Assembly: GCF_910596095.1 (NCBI RefSeq)
Contig: NC_056540.1
Location: 17,820,501-17,884,500 of the forward strand
DNA from: Thunnus maccoyii
Taxonomy: Eukaryota; Chordata; Actinopteri; Scombriformes; Scombridae
Direction of reading: 5' to 3'
Length of the DNA stretch: 64,000 nt
This document shows positions 23,174 to 33,703 of this stretch, one piece after another. Position 1 is the first letter of the stretch, and every line of letters begins with the position of its first letter. A program made the translations under genes and the position numbers. A model generated the notes under the pieces. It saw only the letters and a list, made by a program, of their open reading frames with translations. It did not search any database and was not told where the DNA came from.

Positions 23174-25129
23174 TGTTACTACTGTGACGGTCGAGAGGTG
23201 ACAGAGCAGGTTTATCCTCTCTGGGCCAAAAGGAACGGGAAAATGAAACTAACAGGAGGCTAGAAGAGCGGATCAGTGCCTCTGATGTGGTGCTTTTATG
23301 TAAAATACTTAACAGTGTTGCATTCACTATGTCACTGTTAAAACTTTTTTTTTTTTCTTTTGAAGCCACGTTATATTTTCAACTTCAGACAGGAATGAAA
23401 CACAGAACAAGTATTAAACATTATCATGTGCAATAAAGTAAACATTGTACTTATGTCTTCTTTCTTTTGTAATGTTTCTCATAATGTATTTTAAAAATAT
23501 CCAGTAAATTATATCTTTATGCAGGTAAAACAATGAGTAGGCATGTTACAACATATCAACCTGCCAATTCCCAATGAAAACAGTTTTAGGATGTATTTTT
23601 TTCAATGTTGTGAGCAAAAAACAAACTTCTATGTGTCCTATTTCTGTTTCAGTGTTCTGCAAAAGGCACCTGTTTGGAGGAATGACTCAGTGGGTGGAAC
23701 TGGTCTGTCTGCATATCACACTGGGTGCATTGCTGCCTTTCACATTATCATCCTCTAGGACACCCTTAAACAAACATCTCACTAACAACACATTTAAAAA
23801 AGAAATGCACAGGCTTATTTTAAAAAAAATGCATAGACACATACACACACACACGAGTAATATAAGTAATTTCAGTACGGGAGGCTCTGCTGAGGGAGCA
23901 GGTGAGAATGAATGATAATTAAAGATTGACTAACACATCTCAGTGATTTGTTTCATGTTTACATTTTAGTTTCAGAGTTGGTTTAATCAGTTTTTACACA
24001 CTGAAAGGCCTGGCTCCCGTCCCGGCTCACAGAACACAGCCTGAGGTTTATGGTCAGGTCCTGGCAGGTTTTGTTGTCTAGACCTAAAATAAGAGCTCCC
24101 CTCTGATTGTCTGGCTGTGCACTTGCGTGTCACTATTCTCCAAGCAACCGCAGCTTGTCTCACAATGTAAGTGCACTGAAGAATTGGCTGTACGAAATGA
24201 ACACCTAAAAACAAAGGTTTGCCTGTAGGCAGAGCACACCCCTGTTGTTTGTACAAGTGTATCTGGCTTGTTTTAACGAGATGTCTTAACGAGTTGCAGC
24301 TTGAAAGTGACAGTTCTGAACAAACTTTATGGCTACCGAACAAGTTTACAAAGCAAAGAACTTTCTTTGTATTACTGATGCAAATTTCTACTAGATATGG
24401 TGGTGTTCACATAGTACAATCCTCAATTTATAGTAAAAGAACCCTGCAACCATGTTACAACTGGGAATTTAAAGACCTTAATCACAGGAGACATTTTGAC
24501 TTCTCACAGTATGAAAAGCACAGGTGCAGCTAATTATATGAATGATGACTCCTTCCAATTAGGTGTCAATGAGAACCATTTTCTGAAGAAACTTGAAACA
24601 GATGCTTAATATCATCTTTGTACTTTATTTAATCAATAATTCACCAATAATGATAATTTATTTTTTTTATTCCATTTAATAGAGATTCTTTTTCACCATG
24701 CTGTAATTCTACTCCTGCCTCTTCTATCTACTCTGTATGTAAAACACCGTTTATCCGTCCTGGAAAAAGGATCTATTCTCTGTTGCTCTTCCTCAGAATG
24801 TTTTTAAAGTACGGAAGGTGTTTTATAATATACAGATTGTAAAGAAAGAGATGTATTTGTGAAGAAAATTTGTGATTTAGGACTTTATAAGTAAAACTGA
24901 TCTGACTTTTGTGAGATGTCAAAATAGTTGGATCCAGCGTGAAGGCTCATTATGCAAAAAGTTGTTTGAAGCACGTTTTACTTGTAACTTTTGAATTTGA
25001 AGTAAATGTCCCAACCTGGTCTGCATGGCTTGTTTTCATTCATGATTCTATACTGAGTCAATATTGAATGTGTGTGTGTGTACAGATATGTACACATGTT
25101 AAATAAACACACACCTTCTTCCTGTCACA
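23174..25129. other. Intergenic sequence
   Basis: It begins with the putative promoter of the membrane-protein gene (about 23.2-23.4 kb). The rest is AT-rich, and the short open frames at 23.6-24.5 kb do not resemble known proteins. No RNA gene was recognised. Confidence 0.5.
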
Positions 25130-26212
25130 TCCTGTCTCAAAAAGATGCAGAAAAACTAGTCCATGCATTTGTTACCTCTAGGCTGGATTATTGCAGTTCA
25201 TTATTATCAAGCTGCCCTAACAAGTCTCTAAAGACTCTCCAGCTGGTCCAGAATGCAGCTGCACGTGTTCTGACAAAAACTAGAAAAAGACATCATATTT
25301 CTCCCATTTTAGCTTCTCCGCACTGCCTTCCTGTAAAATCCAGAATACAATTTAAAGTCCTTCTCCTCACCTACAAAGCTCTTAATGGTCAGACACCATC
25401 ATATCTTAAAGAGCTCATAATACCCTTTTACCCCACTAGAACACTGTACTCCCAGTATGCAGGTTTACTTGTGGTTCTTACAGTCTCCAAAAGTGAAATG
25501 GGAGACAGAGCCTTCAGTTATCAGGCTCCTCTCCTGTGGAACCATCTTCCAGTTTAGGTCTGGGGGGCAGACACCCTCTATATGTTTAAGAGTAGGCTTA
25601 AAACTTTCCTTTTTGATAAAGCTTATAGTTAGGGCCGGCCCAGGCTTGCTTTGGACCAGCCCCTAGTTAAGCTACGAAGGCCTTGACTGCCAGGGGGACT
25701 TCCCATGATGCACTGAGCTCCTCTCTCCTCCTCCCCCTTCACATCTGTACGCAAAAATCTGGCTGGTCTTTATGCTTTCTCATCTCACAGGTTCCTATGG
25801 ATCATGATCGTGGACCACCTAGTTATGGACTGAGAGCTTCCGTGGGTTGTGGCCGCGGGGACACTGTGCTGCCGTGGTCGTAGTCATATTTCTATTATTA
25901 TTATAGTTGTTATTGTTATTATTGTTGTTGTTGTGCTTCTCTATCTCTGTCCCCTCTCCCCCTCCCTCCCTCTTTCTCTTTCAACCCAACCGGTCAAAGC
26001 AGATGGCCGCCCACCTAGAGCCCGGTTCTGCTTGAGGTTTCTTCCTGCTTAAAGGGGAGTTTTTCCTTGCCACTGTCAACAACTGCTTGCTCATAGGGGA
26101 ATGTTGGGTCTCCGTAACATAAAGAGTACGGTCTAGACCTGCACTATGTGAAAAGTGCCCTGAGATAACTTCTGTTGTGATTTGGTGTTATATAAATAAA
26201 ATCGACTTGACC
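25130..26212 (+). mobile_element. Truncated LINE-2-type retrotransposon (reverse transcriptase C-terminus and 3' tail)
   Basis: The forward frame reads DAEKLVHAFVTSRLDYCSSL, then LVQNAAARVLT, LLTYKALNG, PSYLKELI and AFSYQAPLLWNHLPV: the end of a fish L2/Maui-type ORF2. A long 3' part follows (GTTTCTTCCTGCTTAAAGG, GTTATATAAATAAAATCG), typical of the family terminus. Everything 5' of the RT C-terminus is missing, the usual 5' truncation. No functional ORF remains. Confidence 0.88.
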
Positions 26213-26747
26213 TTCTTCTATAGTTTGCACTCGGATGTCAGCTTTTGGCAAAGTGTCCAATTTCTATGACACAACGTTCCCAACCCGTTTTAGAAATACA
26301 ACATGTGTGCTTATACATGTTGGCGTGTGCATATGCCTGTAGGTAAACTTTAAAAACATTTGCCACCATGTGTCTGTTCTCTACATGCAAACTGTAGACT
26401 GATGCCCACTGCTGGCCACAGATTTTCCTTCTCAGCGGTGTTCTTTGACCCTGCTGGTCCCTCTGGCAGCTCCCATCCTCTCCTTTAATCCCTCATCCTG
26501 GAGGGGAGGCCAGGGAGATGCACACTAAGGAGAGAAAAACAGTCACTGTTCTCCATCACAGGGCCCCTAATGATGCTTCTCTTCAACCACTGACTGAGGA
26601 GAAAATGGCCACAGGGGTGACAGGGACAGAGGATAATATGGCGGACTGATGAAGCTCTATTAAGCCTCTGAGACAACAGCATGTGTATATTCTTTGACAT
26701 CAATTTATGTAAATAAAACATGAAAAACAAGTGACATGTAATTTCCA

Positions 26748-26753
26748 TTTTAT
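26748..26753 (-). terminator. Candidate polyadenylation signal of the Pax gene
   Basis: TTTATT on the plus strand (AATAAA on the minus strand), about 140 bases after the Pax stop codon. Use is inferred from position. Confidence 0.45.
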
Positions 26754-26894
26754 TTGAACATACTTGTAATTGTGATATATTGTAGGTTTCTATCTTGATG
26801 TCAGTTGTGTTGTAATAAATGTAATTTCAGTCAATCCATTTTTTGGCACCAAGAAGATGATATTTTTTCCAGCTGAGGTCTTTTGCAGCCTCGT

Positions 26895-29800
26895 TCAGCT
26901 GTAATGACATGAAGACCCTAAACAAGAGCACAGATGAGAGAAAACCCTTTGAGAAACACATCAAAGCTGAACTCTTATTAGAGATAAGTGATCATATTTT
27001 GATGCAGACTGACCTAACAGGTCTGGATTTTGATTAGCTGGCAGGCCGGGGTAAAAGGTCAGGCTGGAGATAGAAGTCAGACAGGGGTCAGACCGCCCCC
27101 AGGCGTCATTACAGGAACATGGCTGCTGGTGGTAGACGTTGCAGGAGACGTCCCCGTCTGGAAAACAAAACATCTTCTGTACAAGTTTGCTTTTATTTCA
27201 GATATAAAGTGCCCCTTTTTACCTCTATCCTCCCACTGCTATATTCACTTGTTCTAATTAGTAGAATGACAAAATACATACATGTGCACACACGTGTCCC
27301 AGGTGTAACTGTGTGTATTTATCTCTGTGATCTCCTATTCTAATGGTTTCAGTGATTGAGGATTGGAGGTGAAAGCAGGCCTGTAATGAGAGGCCGAGGT
27401 GAAGGGGAGGAAAGGAGGAGGAGACAACCTGCTGACTGAGAGGACAGAAGCCTGGGGCTGTGAGGTGGATTTCCTGCTGTGGAGGCTGTTTCGGTCAGAC
27501 TAATACTAACACAGAGCCAGCAGCTCTACACATCAGTCTGCTGTACCACAGAGGATCCAGTGTAATCTTTGTGTCTGCTCTGCAAAACATCCATCTTCAA
27601 AACAATGTTTTACCTGTGGAGTCTTACATTTTGTTTTTGAAACACAGGAATAGAAGGTGTCAATTTCTCTTGTTGCAATGAAAAACAACTTTTTTTAAAT
27701 ATGAATATCATTTTCTTGATATAAGTGGGGCGATTTGTCTTCTGCTTTACTTTCGGATATTAATTCCGAGAAAACTGCAAAAAGCAAGGACACAGAAAAA
27801 CATGAGGATCAGTGACATCACCCTTAGATTGTCTGAAGTAAAGAAAACAAGAAATTGGAAGATTTTATAACCGAGTGTGAAACTGAATTACTTTTTGAAA
27901 TCAAGGAACAAACAGCACAACTAATCTGTGAAGTGTCTTTAAGTACATTTCCATTAGTCATTAGATGCTTGTTCCAAGAACCTTGTGTCCCAGTTTGATA
28001 CGACATTACAAATTCAATTCACTGATTTGATGCACCCACACAGAACAAGTGAATACTCAAAGTGGTCAGTATGCAGACCAAATGTGTTTTTTGATTGGGA
28101 TATTGAAAGACATAATTGTTTCATTATACAGGAAACAATTAAACCAAATTGTGGATGATGTAGAGACAGCTTGAAAAATAAATAAATGAATAAATAAAAA
28201 ACATTCTGATTTTTCTTGGTTAAGTTTCCACATTTAATACTGGCTATAGCAGTGTGAGGAACATCTGCCAGTATTTGTCTGCATCTTTTTTATATTACTA
28301 CAACAATTTCTTGATTCCTGTATAACAGTATACTGTTGTTGGGACTGTTATTTAAACTACAACTACTACTGCCACTACTACTACTAATAATAATATATTT
28401 TATTTAGGTTCTAGAGCGCTTTTGAAGGTACTGAAAGACACTTTATACAGAAGAAGAGACAAGAAATCTATATATAAAACCCACTAAACGCAAGATAACA
28501 CACTAAATTGATGGAAACATCATTCAGCTTCATCCAAACCTCAAAATCCACAAAAGGTTGAGGTCAGATTATTAATTTTACATCTGTACTGTATCTTGCA
28601 CTGTAAGAAGATATAGATGATTTTGGATGTCAGTGTGAATGTCAGGTGTCACAGTCAACCGTGGTGGATGTTGCTTGCTCAGACTCCACACCTCTGTGCC
28701 AAAATGTCTTCTCACTACTTACTTTGGGCTTCAGAAACCTATGGCTGATATTACTGATCCTACATTCATGTATTTTCTACAGTCTGTCATTGAGATGGAA
28801 AGCTGTATGTAGTGATTCTTTCATATGCTCACACACACTCACACACATGCACGCTTTGAAACTATTTTACCTTCCTTATGTTTGCAGCATTTTCTGATTC
28901 CCAGGATTCCACTGATGGAATAGGTGGACTCAGAAGAACAGGCTGTTCCCATGGCAACAGATGATGCCGATGACACTGCAAAGATCAGAAGGCGGTGTCA
29001 TGAAACACTGGAGAGTGAGACACTGAGAGATCAACAGAGAGAAAGTCTTACCAATTTCACAAGACTCTGACCGGACGTTGCTTCTAATGATCCTGCAAAA
29101 ACAGACAAGTCACTAAACTTTCTTTTTAAGTTAAAACACACTCACACAACATAATGACACATGTTACCTGTTGATAGAGCTGATGCTGGGCACGCTGTTG
29201 TCGCCACACACTCGCTCCAGCAGGAGTCTGTCCCGGATCTCCCAGGCGAACATGGTGGGGTTTGTGTGCTTCAGGTGCAGTATCATTTGCACCACCCTGG
29301 GTGTAGCCACTTTAGGCTTAGAGCCTCCAATTGCCCCAGGTGTGATGCTCCCCGTCTCATTGTACCTGAATAAACAATGTCGATATCTATCAGGAGATGT
29401 TGATGTTTTACCTGTGAGAAGGGGGTTTGATGAATATGGATGCTGATGTTCATGATAAAAAAAAACAAAACAAAGAGCAACACATCATATTTCCTGTGAT
29501 CAGATAAATCTAAATATTCTCAACCGAAAAGACTTTCTGTCCATATTTGACATGAAAGTGGATATTTTTTTATATTCATATACTCTACATTTCCACAGTA
29601 TATAGGTCTATGTGTGAGTCTGGTTTTCTTTTGTGTACATATGCAGGCTACAACAGGCTTTTGTTGTTTGAATGTGTAGTAACATCAAACCTATACATTA
29701 TCTTCTTAATTACAAATAGGCTAATTCCATCACTTTCAATATGAATTAAAGTATTTAAATGACTGAAGTCTCTTTACCTGGCCAGTATTTTGCTGACACA

Positions 29801-30105
29801 GCCGTGACTGACGCGCAGGCGGCGGGAGATCTCACAGGGACGCACGCCCCGTTGCGCGAGCTCCACAATGCGCTGTCTCACCGCGTGCGGTAACGGGCGC
29901 CCGTTAATGAAGACTCCGCCGAGCTGGTTCACCCCGCCGTGCCCTGAGCACCGGAGCGGATCAAAGAAACATCACTACACACAAACTTTCAAGCCAATTA
30001 ACAGTTAATAAGCGCCACTACGCGTACAGGGGTGACACCTGAGATACATCACTGTTACTTACTGTGCGTAACGGTGAGCGGCACCTGTCCAAAGTGTATT
30101 TCCAT
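26895..30105 (-). CDS. Divergent Pax2/5/8-family paired-box transcription factor (pax5-like locus)
   Basis: Seven minus-strand exons join in phase to 239 aa: 30105-30063, 29943-29778, 29365-29168, 29092-29052, 28975-28871, 27157-27014, 26917-26895. The paired domain (about residues 15-141) includes [61 protein letters not shown] and SISSINRIIRSN. An octapeptide YSISGILG is at 168-175. The 166-bp and 198-bp paired exons, with a short separate ATG exon, are the exon layout I know for Pax2/5/8; Pax1/9 encode the domain in one large exon. No homeodomain remnant and no family-type transactivation tail are present, and the C-terminus ([14 protein letters not shown]) is unfamiliar. Head-to-head placement with zcchc7 matches human PAX5-ZCCHC7. 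It is presumably a nuclear DNA-binding protein. It could be a diverged pax5 duplicate; a pseudogene is unlikely because every exon is intact. Confidence 0.82.
27158..28870. other. Pax gene intron 5
   Basis: The largest Pax intron (1.7 kb). It contains (ACT)n/(AAT)n triplets and a SINE/LINE-tail-like repeat at about 28370-28500. I looked for a missing homeodomain exon on the minus strand here and saw none. Confidence 0.55.
28370..28500. repeat. Fish LINE/SINE tail-like repeat
   Basis: Reads AATAATAATATATTTTATTT, then TAGAGCGCTTTTGAAGGTACT and CTGAAAGACACTTTATACAG: a very common teleost 3'-tail sequence of LINE/SINE families preceded by triplet microsatellite. Confidence 0.5.
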
Positions 30106-30667
30106 GTTCAAAAAAAGTCTTTCAGGCTACTTACAGTCTAGTTTGGTACGAGGACGCAACATTTCTTACGCATTCAAACAGAAAAGTAAAACAAAAAGTT
30201 TTATGAGAGCACCGTGAAGAGCCTCTGCTGTTGTTTTGGTGAGGAGTGTCAGGACGCGCTGTCTCTCTGCTGCTTTCAGCACCTGAGCGCCGGACAGCGA
30301 CAGGAGCCTTTGATTGGACGCACGCGCACTGTGCACACACGCGCTGAGTTACCTTCTTGCTTTTAGTGGTAAAGAAGCCAGTATTTTAGAAATACAGAAG
30401 TCATGAGTCAAAGTCCCCCTGACCACCCACAAGTCTCTAAAATGATACATTATTTGGATTCATAATTAATTTTTTAATTAGGTTATAGTTTTCCCAACAT
30501 GAAGGTCTAAATATTGTTTCAATGTCTTCTCCCCACTATCAGGAATAACATTCTGGTGGAGAAATAAGCTACTGAATCGTTTAATTTTGTGTTTGCCAAA
30601 AAAGTCTGTTGAGTCGAAATAAAAATGCTGGAATAGCAACTCATATAATTTACCCACCATGTACACG
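30106..30667. promoter_or_regulatory. Pax gene upstream region (candidate promoter)
   Basis: Sequence immediately 5' of the Pax ATG. It is GC-richer around 30220-30350 (gcgccggacagcgacagg, cacgcgcactgtgcacacacgcgc), consistent with a promoter. Pax and zcchc7 are divergently arranged with 3.6 kb between their start codons. Precise sites cannot be called. Confidence 0.35.
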
Positions 30668-31575
30668 CAGTGGTGGAAGAAGTTTTCAGATCCTTTACTT
30701 AACTAAAAGTACCAATACAGCAATGTGAAAATACTCTATTACAAGTAAAAGTCCTGCATGAAAAATACTTCCTAAGTTAAAGTACAAAAGTATTAGCAGC
30801 AAAAAAGAAAGTAAGTGAAAGTATTGCAGTAAAAGTAGTGGTTTGGTCCCGCTGAGTGATATATTATTACATATGACATCATTAGATTATTAATACTGAA
30901 GCATCAGTGTGTAAGCAGCATGTTATTGTTGTAGCTGCTGGAAGTGGAGCTAGTTTGAACTATTTTATATACAGTTAGCTAGTTCAGTCCAGTGGTTCCC
31001 AACCTAGAGGTCAGGCTCCTCCAAAGGGTCACCAGATAAATCTGAGGGGTCATGAGATGATTAATGGGAGATGAAAGAAGAAAGAACAAAGTTCTGATAC
31101 ACAAATCTGTTTTCAGTTTTTGGACTTTTTCTATAATCTTTGATTTTTCATGAAATATTGGATCATTTGAACATTTACTGAAATGAAACCATGTGAGAAG
31201 TTTAGAGTGAAAAATCACTATTTGGTGGAGCTGTTAACAACTCATAGACATCTGAAATGTGACCCCGACGACACACTGCTTTTTGTAAGACGCCACAAGC
31301 CAAAAAGGTTGGAAACCACTGGTTTCATTTTTAACAATGTGTTGTATTTTAAAAGCTTGTTATATTATCCATTGTGTCAAATCTTCATCTGAAAAGTAAC
31401 TAAAGCTGTTAAATCAATGTAGTGGAGTAGTAAGTACAATATTTACCTCTGAAATGTAGTGGAGTGAAAATATGAAGTAGCATTGAATGGAAATACTCAA
31501 GTAAAGTACAAGTACCTCAAAACTGTACTTAAGAACAGTACTTGAATAAATGTGCTTAGTTACTTTCCACCACTG
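30668..31575. mobile_element. hAT-like non-autonomous element (CAGTGGTGGAAGAAGT type) with a second element inside
   Basis: It begins CAGTGGTGGAAGAAGT and ends ACTTTCCACCACTG, the terminal inverted repeat of an abundant fish element with AAAGTA/AAGTAC-rich arms (AAGTAAAAGTCCTGCAT; AGTAAAGTACAAGTACCTC). The interior is non-coding and interrupted by the element at 30990-31321. No intact flanking duplication was recognised. Confidence 0.75.
30990..31321. mobile_element. Nested hAT-like element (CAGTGGTTCCCAACCT type)
   Basis: It starts CAGTGGTTCCCAACCTAGAGG and ends AGGTTGGAAACCACTG, an imperfect terminal inverted repeat. Its interior (AGGGTCACCAGATAAATCTGA) is typical of the vertebrate family with this terminus. 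It lies inside the element at 30668-31575, so it inserted later. Confidence 0.7.
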
Positions 31576-32200
31576 TATCTACATATTTAATTGTAGAAAG
31601 TAAGCTCCTCTAATGTTGCTTAACCCACAATTCCCAGAACAAATACGGAGGACATGACTTGATCCAGTGATTTTTTAAACTTAAAAAAACACTTCATGAA
31701 TCTTCATATTGTCAGATTCAAAATTCAAGACTTTCTAAAACAAGGAGTGTGAGATATAATTCCAGTTGTTCCCACAAAGTGCAGTTTCAGATTTTATAGA
31801 TAGTGATGTCAGTATTTTGAAATAAGTAGACAAGCATTTTTAAAATGACCACTGATTAAAACAAACTGGTTTGTATGAGTGGAAGCCCTGAAATGGCCAA
31901 AGAAATCCTTTTAATTATGACATTTAGAGCTGCAATGCTTAGTCGATTAATTGATTAATCTTCTACCAATTGACTAATGATCAGGAAATGAATCTGCAAC
32001 TATTTTGATAATTGACCAAATGACCGGGCCACTTTCAATTTCAGGGCTTTTGGGGATGGAACTAGCAGGCAAACTCTGTTTAAGGGAAAAGTTAAGATAA
32101 ACATAAATACTGATATTCAGCGTCTGATTCTCTGTTTTTTCCACCACTTACACTTATGAAAAAGTGTTTGACATCATAGCAAGAGCCTTAATGCTGTTTA
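31576..32200. other. Intergenic sequence between Pax and zcchc7
   Basis: AT-rich non-coding DNA. 31926-32040 carries the 'GAGCTGCAATGCTTAGTCGATTAATTGATTAATC' type repeat shared with 1843-2110. No gene seen. Confidence 0.5.
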
Positions 32201-32204
32201 AACC

Positions 32205-33025
32205 CCCTTTCAGATTTGTGAAACCTTTATTGTCCTTATGAAAACAGAAAAAAGGGTGATTTCACTGCTTTCCATCCAGACCACATCAGACTAGGGCTGA
32301 ACAGTTTTGAAAAAACAATGTTGAAAACAAAATTGAAAAAATATCTAATTGTGATTATTTTGACTGATATTGCAATTGCAATATGATTTGCGATATTAGA
32401 GTGAATGATATTTTTTACATTTTCATCATTGTCATTTTCATTGAAAAACATATAAAAATGATGTGATTTTTGTGGTGATCTGTACCAAACAAAGTCTGTA
32501 TAATATCATGTGTAGACCAGGATGTCTCTGCAGCACCACAGTATTTAATTTGAAATAGTATTTTGACACACATTTCTCCTTTAACAAACCTCCTGCGATT
32601 TGAAAATTGCAGTAGGACATATTGCGATTTTGATAAAATTTCGATTAATTGTTCAGTCCTACATCAGACCAGGTCCAGATAGAACACAAATCTGGAATAG
32701 ATCAACAAGGAGACTCCAGAGACTCATTATTACATAGTTTCAGATTTGTGAAACCTTTGTTCTGTTTGTGAAAACTGAAAAAAGGGCGATTTCACTGCTT
32801 TCCCCTCCATCCAGACCTCATCAGACCATGTCCAGATCAAAAACCACAGTACTTAGACTTGTCAAATCTGGACTAGATTAACAAGGAGACTCCAAAGACT
32901 CATTAAAAACAGAGTTTCAGATTTGTGAAACTTTTATTCTATTCGTGAAAACTGAAAAAGGGGCGATTTCAATGATATTTCTCCATCCAGATCCAGATCA
33001 AAAACCACTATACTAGACTTTTAAA
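32205..33025. repeat. Tandem repeat, about 0.15-0.19-kb unit, at least three copies
   Basis: The phrase TTTCAGATTTGTGAAACCTTT, then GTGAAAACTGAAAAA, GGGCGATTTCACTGCTTT, CATCCAGACC and GTCCAGATCAAAAACCAC, recurs from about 32208, 32738 and 32923. The first copy is split by the insertion at 32292-32661. No coding potential. Confidence 0.75.
32292..32661. mobile_element. hAT-like non-autonomous element (TAGGGCTGAACAG type) with 8-bp target duplication
   Basis: It starts TAGGGCTGAACAG and ends TTGTTCAGTCCTA (inverted repeat). It is flanked by an exact CATCAGAC duplication at 32284-32291 and 32662-32669. The interior (GCAATTGCAATATGATTTGCG; AATTTCGATTAATTG) is shared with the copy at 51318-51690. 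It splits a unit of the surrounding tandem repeat. Confidence 0.85.
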
Positions 33026-33703
33026 CATTTTCTTTCTCCTTGTTAATTCACTTAAGATTTAAGTAAGTATAATATAGGATTTAAACAGCGTTAAGGCTTT
33101 TGTTACGATGTCTAACACTCTTTCATTAGTGTAAGTGGTGCAAAAACAAAGAAACAGCCGCTAAATATCATTATTTATGTTTTCCTGTAACTTTCTCTTT
33201 AACCCGAATCGGAAGTTGACTTGAGCGTCGTGGTTCAGTTTTGGTTGTCCAACATTTTATTCAAACATGTAAACACGCGTGGAAGTAAATAACAGCCCTG
33301 GAGGGAATATTTTATATGGTGTGTGAAATTGTGTGAAATTACAGCCGAGATATACTGGGCTAAAACGGTAAGCAACAGAAAATGTCCGTAGACTTTATCT
33401 TGGTTGTGTTTGCTAATTTGACAAGGCTACTACGGAGCTAGTTAGCGTTAGCATAGCACCGGTTAGCCTAATGTTAACCCACGTGTCGAGATATGAAGAC
33501 GTTTCCCACCCACTTCATGCATTATATGTACGAAAGAAATCCTGCATCCAGCCAGACACTTTTATATCGGCCACAATGCTAATTATTAAGATAAAAGTTG
33601 TGATAAATGAGCAACATTAGCCGCCGCTGTTTGCTAGCAGTGCCGTGAGTGCTCGTTGGGTGGCGCTGTTCAGCTGCAGTTTTTGCCAGGTAAAGGTTGT
33701 ATT
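33026..33703 (+). promoter_or_regulatory. Probable zcchc7 promoter and 5'UTR
   Basis: The region carries GTTAGCGTTAGC-type sequence at about 33442. A potential donor CCAG|GTAAAG at 33690 could end an untranslated first exon just before the ATG at 33704. If that site is used, the coding start would change, so the 5' end of zcchc7 is the least certain part of its model. Confidence 0.35.

Noticed and set aside
25130-25557. Possible host gene with a 161-codon frame
   Set aside because: The protein is the C-terminus of a LINE-2-type reverse transcriptase followed by the family's 3' tail, so it is a truncated retrotransposon.
29168-29943. Reading the Pax gene as Pax1/9
   Set aside because: Although NETGSI and GAIGGSKP look Pax1/9-like and a homeodomain is absent, the paired domain is split into 166-bp and 198-bp exons with a separate ATG exon, the Pax2/5/8 layout, and zcchc7 is its neighbour.
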